From Tritrichomonas musculus (taxonomy: Eukaryota > Parabasalia > Tritrichomonadida > Tritrichomonadidae): a DNA stretch of 64,000 nucleotides. This document shows, one piece after another, positions 30,130-41,412 of this stretch. The notes beneath the pieces are model-generated. The model searched no databases and had not been told where the DNA came from. It was given only the letters and a program-made list of their open reading frames with translations. The position numbers and the translations under genes are program-made. Numbering within the stretch: position 1 is the stretch's first letter; every line of letters starts with the position of its first letter. The stretch covers positions 1,798,001 to 1,862,000 of the forward strand of contig JAPFFF010000021.1 of the NCBI GenBank assembly GCA_039105265.1, written 5' to 3'.

Positions 30130-30534
30130 GGGCTCAGGCAATTCAGCAAACCAAAATCAAATTCATTATAATTCCTTAAGCCGAGATAATAATTATGATA
30201 AATCTGATCATTCTACTTGATCCCAAAGCCAAACAACTGAGATCGAATATAATCAATCAATTCAGAATTTACAAAAATAGAATCAAATTTATCAAATTTA
30301 TTTGTCATCAACTTTAAATCAAGCTCAAATTTCACCTTCAATTCGCAGCATGAATGCTTTTAATCAAGTGAATCAGATGAATAATTCACCACCAATTTGA
30401 ACTTGAAAGTATCATAGAATATTTAAGAAATAATGAAAATGAAGAAGAATATGTAGAATTTGAAGAAGAAGAGGAAGAAGAATTTAAAGAAGAAGAAGAG
30501 AATTGTACCGATGATGAAATAATGAATCCATAGT
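30130..30534 (+). pseudogene. broken coding remnant inside the TA-target transposon
   Basis: The plus strand shows pieces rich in Asn, Gln and Ser (NQIHYNSLSRDNNYDKSD, STLNQAQISPSIRSMNAF), then a very acidic end (EEEYVEFEEEEEEEFKEEEE) finishing TDDEIMNP. In-frame stops and at least one frameshift break it. No transposase catalytic motif is visible. It may be the C-terminal tail of the element's protein, whose family I cannot name. Confidence 0.45.
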
Positions 30535-30929
30535 AATTTTTTGTACAATTTTCTTTCGCAATTCAAATATATTGAATTTTTTATATAAAAAACCCATTCA
30601 ATTTTTCAATATATATTTAATTGTTGAAAGTTCCAAAAACTGGACCTCTGAAATAGAAAACAATATTATGAAATTAAAAAATAATATTTTGAATTTCCCA
30701 CAAATAAATTGAGAGGTTCAGTTTTTGGAATCCAGTTTATAATTAACAAGTAATGGTTATTGTTGTTGTTTGTGTAACTTATTGAATAATAAGTATGCTG
30801 AGTTGCTGTCAATCATTGATCTATTTGTTCTTAAAGTATAATAAAAACATAAAAAAGTAATCATTTCAAGTCATATCAACAATAATTTTGAATGAGTTTG
30901 ACCAACCTTTGTATTTTTCAAATATCGAG

Positions 30930-31520
30930 ACCATAACATTCTATAGCAAGAAAATATATAAATCATTTAAATCCTTGAAAAATGCAAAGTTTGGATATGT
31001 TTTAACTATATCTAATATAGCTGCTACTGTTTTAATATTTTCACCATCAGAACATTCAAATAAAATATTTTTTATTAAATTTAGCTGTTGCATAAAAAGA
31101 ATGTATATTACTTGTTTATTTTCTTCATTTTTTGATGCTAGCATTGATAGTATGATTCTTGCTATAAGGAATTTATCTTTAGTTTTTAAGTTATCAAACA
31201 AATTGACCATTGAAATCAAGTTTTTTAAAGGATGCGGAAAATTATATAAAAAAATTAGAACGAGTGAAAAATAATCGAGTATTCAATTAAGTTCAAAAAA
31301 TTTGGTATCGATAAAATTTGTCCAAATTTGGACATCTTTTTTGTTTTGAAGTAGGTATAGAACAAAATAACGCATTCTCTCTCTTGGTAATTTGAGAGAT
31401 TTAAAAAGTTGAATATCAAAAAAATCAAAAATATTCCTCATTGCTTGTTATTCTGGTGTTTTGATAAGATTCATCGATTTCATAAAAAATGGAATCGAAA
31501 AAGATGTTTTCTTTATAAGG
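30930..31520 (-). pseudogene. broken copy 2 of the unnamed multicopy family
   Basis: The minus strand encodes IQLFKSLKLPRERMRYFVL, MVNLFDNLKTKDKFLIARII, LSMLASKNEENK and CSDGENIKTVAAILDIV, clearly related to 26,830-27,678, where the same pieces occur in the same order. It is broken by stops and frameshifts, and its middle third is shorter than in copy 1. Its upstream region (31,548-31,835) is shared, inverted, with the region before hAT copy B. Confidence 0.5.
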
Positions 31521-31547
31521 AAAGAAAGACATAAAATTTGGTAGATT

Positions 31548-31835
31548 TTGTATTAAATTTTCTATATTATTGAAGGAATGCAACTTTTTGTAACAAAAAA
31601 GAGATAATTTGCATTATTTATATTTTAATACTTTCATGGGCTTCGTCTGAAATCACCAAGGTCAAATTCACTTCACCATTCAATTTTTGGTGATTTTCAT
31701 TCAATTTTTTTTTGGTGAAAAGTTCAAAAAAAATGAAAAAAATAAATTCACCACACCTCCAATTCAAATTATCTCAATTTTAATTTTAAACGTTTTTTAA
31801 AATTTACAAATTCACCACACTCTAAAAAATAAAAA
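31548..31835 (-). repeat. inverted repeat arm, about 290 bp (partner at 40,255)
   Basis: Read on the minus strand, this stretch matches 40,255-40,545 on the plus strand. Shared strings include GTGTGGTGAATTTATTTTTT, GATTTTCATTCAA (inverse) and TTACAAAAAGTTGCATTCC. The match is high in the outer 190 bp and patchier towards the coding remnants. The arms are 8.4 kb apart. Confidence 0.8.
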
Positions 31836-33212
31836 TTAATTATGAATATTCTTTCAAAAAATGAAAAAATTAAGAAATGCTTGCTATAGGCTAAAAGATG
31901 CATTTGTAAATATAATAATTCCTAGTTAACAAGGTTTTTTATGTCATTGAAATATTAAAATCTCAATTTTAGGAAAATTAAGAGGTTTTTATCTTTGGAA
32001 ATTAAAGTAGGGGTTAGAAAACATGTTTTGAACTAAATTATATAATCAAAAATAGAAAAAGTTTATATAGATTATTTTGTAGATATAAAACTTTGCTATT
32101 CTGAAATAATTTTAATTTTTGGTTTCGGAATATTTATCTTGAATGGACAAAACAACTATATCTTTATATTTTAGAGAGAAAACGCATTTTTTGATTTATA
32201 TGAAATGATTTAAAAATCAAATGAAAGCAAATATTGTTAAGTTGTTTATTTAGTAATATATTGCTTAAACTGTCTTTGAACCTTAAAAGGTAATAAAAAA
32301 GAATAATTAGCAAAATAAAACTGAAAGACTCCAATTTTCAGAATTATTGATTTATATTATTAAAATATTAAGAATATTTGTAATTGAATATATTTATATG
32401 CAGTTTATTATTAATATATTAAATTTTCAAATGATATCAAGAAAATATGATTTCAATACAATTTTACGTTTACAATTAAATTATTGAAATATTTCTTTGA
32501 TATTTCAATTTATTTTTATATATTTATCTCAAAATAAATGATCTATATTTCAATGTATATAAAAATATAGGTAATATAGAATGCTTTTATATTCTATGAA
32601 TATATATCAATAAAATATTACATTATAAATAAAATGATTTATAATTAACCAAATAAGATATTAAAGAATTAATAAATGAGGGAAGAATTGGTCAAAACCT
32701 TTGAATCCAAAAAATAAAGAAATTTTTTTAAATTTGAGAAGAATAAAATAAATTTTCAATTGGGTTATTTTTAATTCTCAGAAAAAAAAACTAAACAGAA
32801 ATGATTTTACAAATACATTTTTAAGTAATATCTCAAAAGCGGTATCCCCAAAACAAAACTTATTTCTATTTTTTATTACTAAAATTACAGAAAAATCATT
32901 TTTTTAATTAAAGATTATTTAATTCAAAATTTGATTTTCATAAAATAATTATTATTATCAAAATTAACAAGAGAAAACAGTAATCTAATCAAATTACCAT
33001 AATATTTGTACAATTTTTTAATAGAAAAACCAATATCAAAAGAAAATACGCTATTACTTGAAAAATAAATTATGATCAATATTAATATTTCTGATAGATA
33101 AATTTTGAACCTCCTGTAGAATTATTTTAAATATTCGAAAAGTCAGAATTTTAATAAAAACTTTATTAAATTAAAATCGTTAACAATTTAAAATAAAAAC
33201 TTCTCATTAAAA
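31836..33212. other. AT-rich region, no gene seen
   Basis: About 1.4 kb of very AT-rich sequence with stops in every frame. No coding, RNA or clear repeat structure is visible. Confidence 0.5.
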
Positions 33213-33214
33213 TA

Positions 33215-33964
33215 AACAGTTTCCAATCTGATTGGAACAAAAATTGAATGGAATTGAATAAAAACACGTTATTTACAAAAAAATTCTATTCATAAATGTT
33301 TTTACAAATGTTGTAAAGTATTCATTTTGTTCCCATCAGATCGAAAAAAACGAGTTTTTTAAAAATTTTAATTTTATTAATAGAATTAACAAATTTATGA
33401 GATTTTTTTCATCGATTCTCCATACACATATGCTACAAAATATCTATAATGTGTAAATAACTAAATTTAAAACTTTTTTTGTGAAGATATATTAACATTA
33501 TTAATGTATATGATAATTATTAGTAGAACGAATAAACAATATTTATGAAAGTTCTCGTATCTTTTTTGATGCACCACTTTTTTTTTTTTTTTATGATTGC
33601 ATTCTTTTTTGGAAAAAATGCAAAATATTAGGTTATAATAAGAATTTTGATATCGCGTTGCATAAATATTGCTAATAATAACAAGAGTATTTTATTTTGG
33701 TATGCATATTTTGCAAATTCCTGAGATGCTAATTTGAAAATAATCTTTATAATTAGCTTGGAAACAACATTCGAAATTTATTGGATCTTTGGACTAATAA
33801 AATTGCTGGTTCATCATTTTTGACGATGAATTTGGATCATTGGATCTAAATGTATATATTTGCATTTGGATCCTAAACTATTCAATTTTTAAAATTTTAG
33901 CTTTCTTTTCAAAAAGTTGATATATAACACAAAAAGTTATGTTCCCGTCAGATTGAAAACAGTT
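33215..33964. mobile_element. TA-flanked MITE, 750 bp
   Basis: The left end AACAGTTTCCAATCTGATT and the inverted right end AACTGTTTTCAATCTGACG both continue into GGGAACA or GGAACA. TA flanks both ends (33,213-33,214 and 33,965-33,966). A third inverted copy of the terminal motif, TTTCGATCTGATGGGAACAA, lies inside at about 33,330-33,350, so one end may have been duplicated or a smaller sibling may be nested. The interior is non-coding. Confidence 0.65.
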
Positions 33965-34033
33965 TAATACTTTAAGGGACCACTATCATATCTTTTTGTA
34001 AACATTTCAATATTGAAGAAACTCATAAACTGA

Positions 34034-34229
34034 GTTCAAAAAACTTTACCTCCATTTCAAATTTTAAATCATTCTATCTTTTTTATTAAACAATTTAAAT
34101 GCATCATTCTTCATTAATAATATATTAGATAATTATCATAATATTAATCAAATTTTAAAAAAATAATTCATATTTAAAATATAAAGATATGATTATTTTA
34201 AATTGAGAGGGAGGTAATGTTTTTTGAAC
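34034..34229. mobile_element. short inverted-repeat element, 196 bp
   Basis: The left arm GTTCAAAAAACTTTACCTCC (34,034-34,053) has an inverted partner at 34,210-34,229 with one mismatch, and similarity continues for about 20 bp inward. The interior is AT-rich. It is probably a MITE; no clear target duplication was found. Confidence 0.6.
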
Positions 34230-34655
34230 AAGGTTTAGAAAATAAGATTCAATGGTTATTATTTCAGAAAAAGTTTAAAACTTTAAAATTTCACCATTCC
34301 GATCATTTTTTAAAAATTTTTACAGGCTTAAAAGAAGAATAGAAATAAATGATATATAATTAATATATACCAAAACATAGCAAAAATACTCAAGAAATAA
34401 ATTTTTTTAAGACAATTAATTTTGTGATAACTCATAGAATTTTTTAAACACAATTTGATAGGGGTTCCTTCAACTATATTTTTTAACATTATATATCATT
34501 AAAGATCAGTTTTTTAATCATAATTAAACTCAATAAAATTATGTTAAAATATTTATTTATAATATATTTTTTTGATGCATTTTAATACTAGAATATGATT
34601 AATCAATATAATGATATAACTTTTTTGAAAATCTAGCGACAATTTCTTCTTCGAT

Positions 34656-34736
34656 TTCTGGGAAAAGACAGGTTTATAAGCCCCATAGACTTGATATTAA
34701 GAAAAAGCCAGTTTGAAAATCTGTCTTTTCCCAGAA
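34656..34736. repeat. perfect 16-bp hairpin arms
   Basis: TTCTGGGAAAAGACAG at 34,656-34,671 is exactly inverted at 34,721-34,736. Just downstream, TTTATCTTAATGTCAATTTT occurs twice (about 34,740 and 34,797), with a diverged inverse upstream. The group looks like the core of a small decayed inverted-repeat element. The rest of 34,230-35,109 shows no gene. Confidence 0.6.
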
Positions 34737-35109
34737 TTCCTTTATCTTAATGTCAATTTTCAGAAGGATGTAAACATGTCTTTCTCCAGAATATCTTTAT
34801 CTTAATGTCAATTTTAATGGTTGTATAAACCAGGTTTCTCATGTTTACAACATGGTTTTGCATTTTTAATCTTTATCTATTTATTTTTTCACAAAATCAA
34901 CCTTTTTTGAAGCCCCGACAAAACCAAATAACAACGTATAAGAAAATATTGTTTAATATTTCAGAAAGTTTCAATTAAAATATAGGATATGCTTTGGACT
35001 TTATTTCATCCTTTATTTTACTCCTTTCTATTTGCATTGCTTCAAGAAATCAAGTCATTGAGCCTTATTGAAAGAGTTGTATTATCCAAAAAATGCATCA
35101 TTCTATTGG

Positions 35110-36070
35110 TAGTATACTGTGGGCCCTGGCTGAAATGCCCCAGCCAAAGTTCTGTCGTTGGCGTATTTAAAAAGTGGTATCATTCATGTATTCAAAAAGT
35201 TCTCTTCACAAAAAATCAGCTGTAAAAAATGTTTTCTATGATTGAAATGTACCCCGACGATAAATCCAGCTGATGAAACAGTGTTATTTCGATCAATTGA
35301 TGAGATGACCATTCATATGTCAGTTCAACAGTGATACCGAAGATTGTTTCCTCAGAGTCTTTTAACCTATGTGTGAACACTGCACCAGTGATACTATTAC
35401 ATTCGATGGTGTGTAATAAATATCAAGTGTAATAATACTAATTACATTTGTAATGCTATCAATATATTCATGTGATACAGTTCCATAGGATTTGAACATT
35501 ATATCAAATGGGATGTCAATATCACATGCTTCATGAATGGCACCAATCAATCGTGTATGATTATGATATGGTATTTGAGATGTCATAACAATATGTGTTT
35601 GATGTTCATTACCTTCAAAGAAAAATTTAATGACCTTATTGGTTATTATTAACGGAGTAGTTCGATTGTATGCCACATCATCATTACAATGAATCCAACT
35701 TCAATTTCAATGCATCATACTCGCTCTTCAACGCATAATTATCAACAAATTACTTAGCTGATAATACATTATCATTAGACACTACTGAACTCTGAAAGAT
35801 ATATATGTGTTCTATATTTAATTCCAAATGGTTAAAACAAACTCGTATCCCCAGATGTGAGTAAGATACTAGCACCGCCACCAGAATCATATGCAGGTTG
35901 AAAGAAGATCCAATCATCATCATTCATAATTTGGTGTCTAAAATGCTTCTTTTTGAATACGCGAATGATAGAACCTTTTAAATGGTCGAGGACGCAAGCC
36001 AATGGAGTAGCTCGAGGGTCAAACAAGAGGTAGGCTTGTTCATTTCAGCAATAGCCTTCCGTATACTACT
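35110..36070. mobile_element. Polinton fossil, short derivative with both ends
   Basis: The left end begins AGTATACTG and carries the Polinton-end strings GCCCCAGCC, TTCAAAAAGTTCT and GATTGAAATGTACCC, all shared with the element at 42,270. The right end is the inverse, with GTATACTACT at 36,061-36,070 and GGTAGGCTTGTTC-type sequence inside. Between them lie pieces of two minus-strand genes, 35,362-35,676 and 35,832-36,026 (PAYDSGGGASILL). Most Polinton genes are absent and the ends have diverged, so this is a broken, fairly old derivative. Confidence 0.7.
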
Positions 36071-36159
36071 TTATTTTTCAAAAAGATTGTGTATAATCTG
36101 ACACAAATGGAGTAGGTTTTAAGCTGAGGAGAAGGAAAGATGATACTGGCCTTGAATTA

Positions 36160-36790
36160 CGAAGCTAAATGAGTCGAAAAAAAGCTATGACTGAGCATGG
36201 CAAGCTCAGCGAACCTAGCGATGACCTCTTTATATTAATTGATTTAAATGAGCGAGAATTTCACGAACAAAAATACTCTCTCTTAATAATTCATCATCGC
36301 AGATTCCTGAAATCAGTGACATTATTCAAGAATAGGTCATATGGAGTGTCTGAGATCTGTACATTCGATGGTGTTTAATCAATATTAAGTGTCATAATAC
36401 TAATTACATGTGTTGTACAATCAACACATTCATTTGATACAGTTGCATATGATATGAACACTATATCAAACGGGACGTCAATATAACCTGCTTTATGAAT
36501 GACATCAATCAATTGTGCATGATTATGATATGGTACATGAGTGATCATAACATTATATGTTCATTACCTTCAATGATAAATTGATTGACCTTGTTGGATA
36601 TGCTTAGCGGTGTAGTTCGTGTGTATGCCACTTCATTTACTTTATGACATTTGCTTAACTTTGATTCCATTGAAGCCAACTTCAATTTCAAAGCATAATT
36701 ATCACAACATACTTTGCTGACAATACATTATCATTAGATGCTACTGAACAATGAAAGATATTGATGAGTTCTATATTTAACAATAGATTT
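36160..36790. mobile_element. second Polinton fragment, duplicating 35,385-35,830
   Basis: The stretch 36,360-36,790 repeats 35,385-35,830 in the same orientation, including TACATTCGATGGTGT, GATTATGATATGGTA and TACATTATCATTAGA, at roughly 80% identity by eye. It lies outside the right end of the 35,110-36,070 element. It is a broken fragment and looks older than the 42-kb element. Confidence 0.65.
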
Positions 36791-37505
36791 GTTTGAATCA
36801 ATTTTGGAAAGATAATTCTAATTTTAAGTAGATGAGGGACAACTTATTTTTAGCACAAAAACCCATAGCATAATTAGTTTGGATTTTATATAAGTACATA
36901 TAATATTTATTATAATATATAGTAGTTATTTTATTTTAAATATCTCTAATATTAATTTATATTATTGAGATAAAAATGTTTTATTAGAATATCTAATTTG
37001 AATGTACATTTCAAATTAAAGTTTGATGTTTACCAAATTTTTCTTGATGGATTGTTAACGTTTTTTAAATATTTTCACACATTTAATTATTATTATGAAT
37101 ATAAAAAACAATTAATCATATAATATTCAAAATAAATCTATACATAAGCTTTCAAATCAGGAATCAGTCTATTAGTTGACTTCATCTTGTTAAGTATTTA
37201 AAAAGTGGAATTGAAAAATATTTCATAATAAAAGTAGTATTTAATTAATATTATCATTGCTCAATCAATTTACTTTTCTCATTATCTTTTTCGCTAATTG
37301 AGAAAGCATTCAATTTGATTGAAAATATTTCAAATATTTCTAATAAAATAAATGATTTCTAAATTTAGAATAAATGATTTCTTTTAATTCCTCTCAATTT
37401 TTTCTGAAGGAGAAAAAAAAATTCAATAATTTTTTTCAAATATATAGTATGAAAGGAAATTCCAATGATGGTATGTATCATTTTGGTTTGATTTATATAT
37501 ATATT
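36791..37505. other. AT-rich region, no gene seen
   Basis: AT-rich spacer ending in a short TA microsatellite at about 37,490-37,505. No gene or RNA is recognised. Confidence 0.5.
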
Positions 37506-37507
37506 TA

Positions 37508-39275
37508 AGTGCGGAATTTTTATCCTTAGGTCAAAAAAATTATCCAAAATTATCCAAAAAAAGTGACTGCTTAAAAAGACTGTTTTTAGCTTGCGTATTA
37601 TATTAAAAGCAGGGTTGTCGATCGATGATGATAAATATCGATTATCGGCTCATTATCGATAGTCCGATAATATCGATAAAAATTTGTTCGATAACCAATA
37701 ATTATCGATAAATACGTTAAGCAAAACCGCCGATATTTGGTCACTATCGGACGGTTACGGTTCGATATTCTCCGATATTTTATAATAAAATTTCCATACT
37801 TTTTTTTTACATTTTTGAATAAAATTTGGAATTTTATATTTTTAATTGTACTTCAATAGTGCATGCTGAAATAAGCGAAATAAGGTCAGGGTGCATTATA
37901 TGTCCAATATAATAATGAGAAGCTAAAAAATCAGGTTTTTGATTAATACATAAAAAGATTATTTTCAAAATTTTTAAAAAAGAACCAATTGGCCAACAAA
38001 AAAAGATTATGATTAAGAACAAAGTTATAAGACGAAAATTTCCTCATATCTTCTCAGTATTAAAATATTTCCATATTTGCAAATTAACGAATCTTAATAT
38101 GTAATGAAATATTAATGCAATGCTACTAAAATAATTTGGGTTTTTTTTTATTAAAAGAATATCAAGTCTAAAAATATTTAGAGAAATGGAGAGAATTTTA
38201 TTAATTTACAAAAAGTTATCGTTTTCACTTTTTGATAAATTTAATTTTTTTGCCAAAATAAAATTATCTTTATTGATTTTAAATTTTATACTTAAATATT
38301 ATTAGAATTATAATATATTACTTATCTTTTATTATAATAAAAGTTAATTTCCTATGAAATATAAAAAATCTTTTTTAATAATTTGATCATTTGTACATAC
38401 AAGCTTTTTTATATGTCATTACTTGAAAAAATAACTTTTATATAATTATATAACAATTAAATAGCCATAATTTCTAGTAAATATCTTTTCTTTACCTTAA
38501 AAAAGTTAAAAATATCGGTCATTATTGGCCATGATAAAAACCGTTTTTATCGATAATGATATTTATTATCGGATAGTATCGGTTATTCTACTCTACTCCC
38601 GATAATATCGATAATATTGGCAACGTATTTAACCGTTATCGGACACTATCGATAAACATCCCTGATTAAAAGTAAAAAAAATAACTATATTTTTGAAAAA
38701 AAAGTATATTATTATTTTTTTTTTTTTAAAAAAAAAAATAAGCCGGTTTTCGATGTTGTATTCATAGTGAAATGAATTTGCTTTGGTTTTTAGAAGATAT
38801 TTTGAAAATAAAATGATTTTTCCTTAAAAAACAAGCTTTTATTAAACCAACTGAAATATATAATAAACATTAGGAAAATATAAGATTTTGCTTTTTAAAA
38901 AATCATTCTTTCATATTACCATCAAGAAATTTGACTTTTTTCTTAGAATAATTTCAATATATGATCATATTTTTTTGAATTCTATAACTTTTTTATGTTT
39001 TGCAAATTCAATATATCGGTCATATTTGAATGGCTGACGAATAAAATAAATAACTTTTTGAGATATAAGTTATTTCAAATTAAAGTTATTAATATATTGA
39101 ATTTTTTTATTTTTTTTTTAATATCTTCTTAAATTAAATATATATTTACATTAAATCTAATTTTTTTACAAGTTTAATCGAATGTACATTCAAAAAACTT
39201 CTCTATTTCAATGAATACTAAAAAAAAAATTTTATCCAAAGTTATCCAAAAAGTGCCAAAAGGATAAAAATTCCG

Positions 39276-39278
<3 letters not shown>
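37508..39278. mobile_element. TA-target element split by a hAT insertion
   Basis: The left end AGTGCGGAATTTTTATCCTT is repeated inverted at the right end (AAGGATAAAAATTCCGCAC(T), ending about 39,278). Inward, ATCCAAAATTATCC has partners in ATCCAAAGTTATCC. TA flanks both ends and the site is a TA microsatellite. A 1,055-bp hAT-like element sits 102 bp inside the left end, so the original element was about 0.7 kb. There is no coding content. It fits a Tc1/mariner-type MITE. Confidence 0.7.
37610..38664. mobile_element. non-autonomous hAT-like element, 1,055 bp, 8-bp TSD
   Basis: It starts CAGGGTTGTCGATCGATG and ends with the inverse type, TCGATAAACATCCCTG, fitting the hAT consensus CAGGGnTG. 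The 8-bp sequence ATTAAAAG is perfectly duplicated at 37,602-37,609 and 38,665-38,672, as hAT transposases make. About 170 bp at each end are dense in TATCGATA/ATCGATAA-type motifs, which probably served as transposase binding sites. The interior is AT-rich and has no transposase gene. Confidence 0.9.

Positions 39279-39320
<42 letters not shown>
39279..39320. repeat. TA microsatellite
   Basis: About 21 TA units in a row, directly right of the TA-target element. A shorter TA run lies left of that element, so the element probably inserted into one microsatellite. Confidence 0.9.
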
Positions 39321-39324
<4 letters not shown>

Positions 39325-40254
39325 AACTTTCTCAGAATTCACTTCTTATACAATTTTCTTTATTGTTTTAATACATTCCGTTTAGCTTTTTTAGAAAAAC
39401 TTTGAAAACTAATCAAATAATTTAAACAAAAAACAAAGTTAAACAACATTATTTTTCCAAAAAAAGAATAATTAAATTAATTATAAACGATTTTATATTC
39501 AAATAGTTATATTCGTTTATAATTATTTTTGAATGCACATTCAAATATTTGATAAAACTTTAGCACATAATAAATTAACATTTATTTAATTATTTCCAAG
39601 TGAAAATATTAAATATATCATTAACATTTGTTTCACAACTATTACTAAATAAATAATCAAAATATTTAATATTCTAAATGATTTATATTTTGCTATAAAA
39701 TCAAAAAAATTAATTAAATACTCATAAATTATTTTTAATCAATTTATTTTATATTTATAACAGAAATTTATTTTCATTTTCTCATTAAATAATCGCTTTT
39801 GATACATAAAATCAATATAAAGCAAAGTTTCTCTTTTATCTATTTGATATATAATAATATTGTAATCATTTGAAGATTCAATTATTCATACTTAAATATT
39901 CTAGATATTATTCTTAATTATTTTGAAATAATAAATAGGGACAATTAGCCGAATATAGTTCTTTTTTATTCCGTAGAATTCAATAGAAAAATACAATTTT
40001 TCAATAATCCAATTATTTTTAATCGATAAATATTTGACATTATTGATTATAACCTTTGAGTTCACATTAGCATATTATATTATACATGGAGCAATCAAAA
40101 TATGCTCAAATAACTATTTTTGTAAGATATCAAATATGTACCATTTTTGGATATTTTTCATAATTCAAGCAATTTAATGTTTTTGATTTTATTTTAAGTT
40201 ATATTTATTATTTATATGATTTTTTATTCTAAATATTTATTCTTTCGTTGGAAA
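39321..40254. other. AT-rich region, no gene seen
   Basis: About 0.9 kb of AT-rich sequence with no coding or repeat signal that I can support. Confidence 0.5.
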
Positions 40255-40545
40255 TTTAAATATTAATTTTGTTTTTTTTTGATTAATGGTGAATTTGTAA
40301 ATTTAAAAAAACGTTTAAAATTAAAATTGAGATAATTTGAATTGGAGGTGTGGTGAATTTATTTTTTTCATTTTTTTTGAACTTTTCACCAAAAAAAAAT
40401 TGAATGAAAATCACCAAAAATTGAATGGTGAAGTGAATTTTACCTTGGTGATTTCTGATAAAGCCCTACTTTCATTCCAAATTCAATTTTTCTCCTTTTT
40501 ATTACAAAAAGTTGCATTCCTTCTTTAATATAGAAAATTGAATGA
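40255..40545 (+). repeat. inverted repeat arm, about 290 bp (partner at 31,548)
   Basis: The plus strand matches the minus strand of 31,548-31,835. It lies immediately upstream of hAT copy B and ends about 40 bp before its start codon. A 63-codon frame inside is chance and not conserved in the partner. Confidence 0.8.
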
Positions 40546-41412
40546 ATAAGCAAATTCAATTTTGATTAACTAATTATAAATTTTCATGAAACAACATTAT
40601 CAATCTCACTTTGTGGACGCTTATTTCATTATTAAAGATTACATTGATGTTTGGCCTGATGATTTAAACAGTGAAGAAGTGATTAAATTTACAAACTTTG
40701 ATAATGCTACGATGCTTTTTATTCCAGTGAACAACGAAAATGGCAAAGACGTTATATCAAGACAACACTTTTATTGTTCAATATGTAAAAAATGGCTAAA
40801 AATCTGTGAATCCATTAAACAACTAAAAATGCACGCATCTATACATGTTCCAGAAATCTTCAAAGAAGAAATGGAAAAGAAAAAAACTCCAACAAATGAA
40901 ACAAAAAAGTTTTTAATTAAAAATATAATTGATTTTGTTTTATTTGAGAATAACTCCTTTCAATCAATTGAAAGCATATTTTTAAAAAACATTATACGTG
41001 ACATTCCTTCAAGAGAAAAATTGGCAGAAATATTACCCAAAATCGCTAATTTTACTAGAAAAGAAATTAAAGCTCTTCTTGCTATTTCTTCAGCTAATTA
41101 TTTGACCTTTGACCAGTGTTCAGATTCTCGAAAAAGAGAATTTCTGGGAATAACTATCAGATCTTACATTAGTAGAAAGTATCATGACTTTTTCTTAGAT
41201 CTCATATATTTGTTTTCAGAAATAAACGATGTTGATATACTATCAAATGAAATTCTGAAAAGTATCAAATCTTATGGTTTGTTAATGACTGAAAATATTT
41301 TGCTGTACAACGGACAATTGTCCGTTGATGATTCAGACAGGTGATAAATTTTTGACATGACGAATTCCTTGTGTCTTACATATCTTAAACAAGATATTTC
41401 AAGTTTTGTATT

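Larger units (their letters stand above)
29696..30737. mobile_element. TA-target DNA transposon, 1.04 kb
   Basis: The terminal inverted repeats read AACTAAATTCCAAAAACTG at the left and, inverted, AACTGGATTCCAAAAACTG at the right, both continuing into RACCTCTCAATTT. TA flanks both ends (29,694-29,695 and 30,738-30,739). Removing the element with one TA restores GAATATTATAATTAAC, exactly as in the neighbouring repeat units, so insertion at TA with duplication is directly supported. This fits the Tc1/mariner superfamily. It contains a broken coding piece and a nested 321-bp element. A third TIR-like string lies inside at about 30,630. Confidence 0.8.
29410..30805 (+). repeat. 121-bp tandem repeat, three copies, third split by an insertion
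   Basis: Two complete 121-bp units (about 29,410-29,530 and 29,531-29,651) include TTTGTATTATTATTTATAAC and GTTGTTGTCTGTGTAAC. A third unit starts at about 29,652, is interrupted at 29,695, and resumes at 30,738 with AATTAACAAGTAATGG. The unbroken copies show the exact empty site of the insertion. The array follows the hAT copy A transposase. Confidence 0.85.

Noticed and set aside
30888-31274. 128-codon plus-strand frame
   Set aside because: It is antisense to the broken family copy on the minus strand, whose conserved motifs explain the sequence.
34989-35225. 78-codon plus-strand frame
   Set aside because: It runs across the left boundary of a Polinton fossil and is therefore chance.
36170-36240. 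Possible tRNA-like hairpin (GAGCATGGCAAGCTC)
   Set aside because: No cloverleaf, T-loop or acceptor pairing could be built.
40337-40528. 63-codon frame upstream of hAT copy B
   Set aside because: It lies in the 290-bp inverted repeat and is not kept in the partner arm.
31548-40545. The whole 8.9 kb as a single large transposon with inverted ends
   Set aside because: No target duplication or shared gene set supports it, and it contains several independent elements. Kept only as an alternative in a finding.
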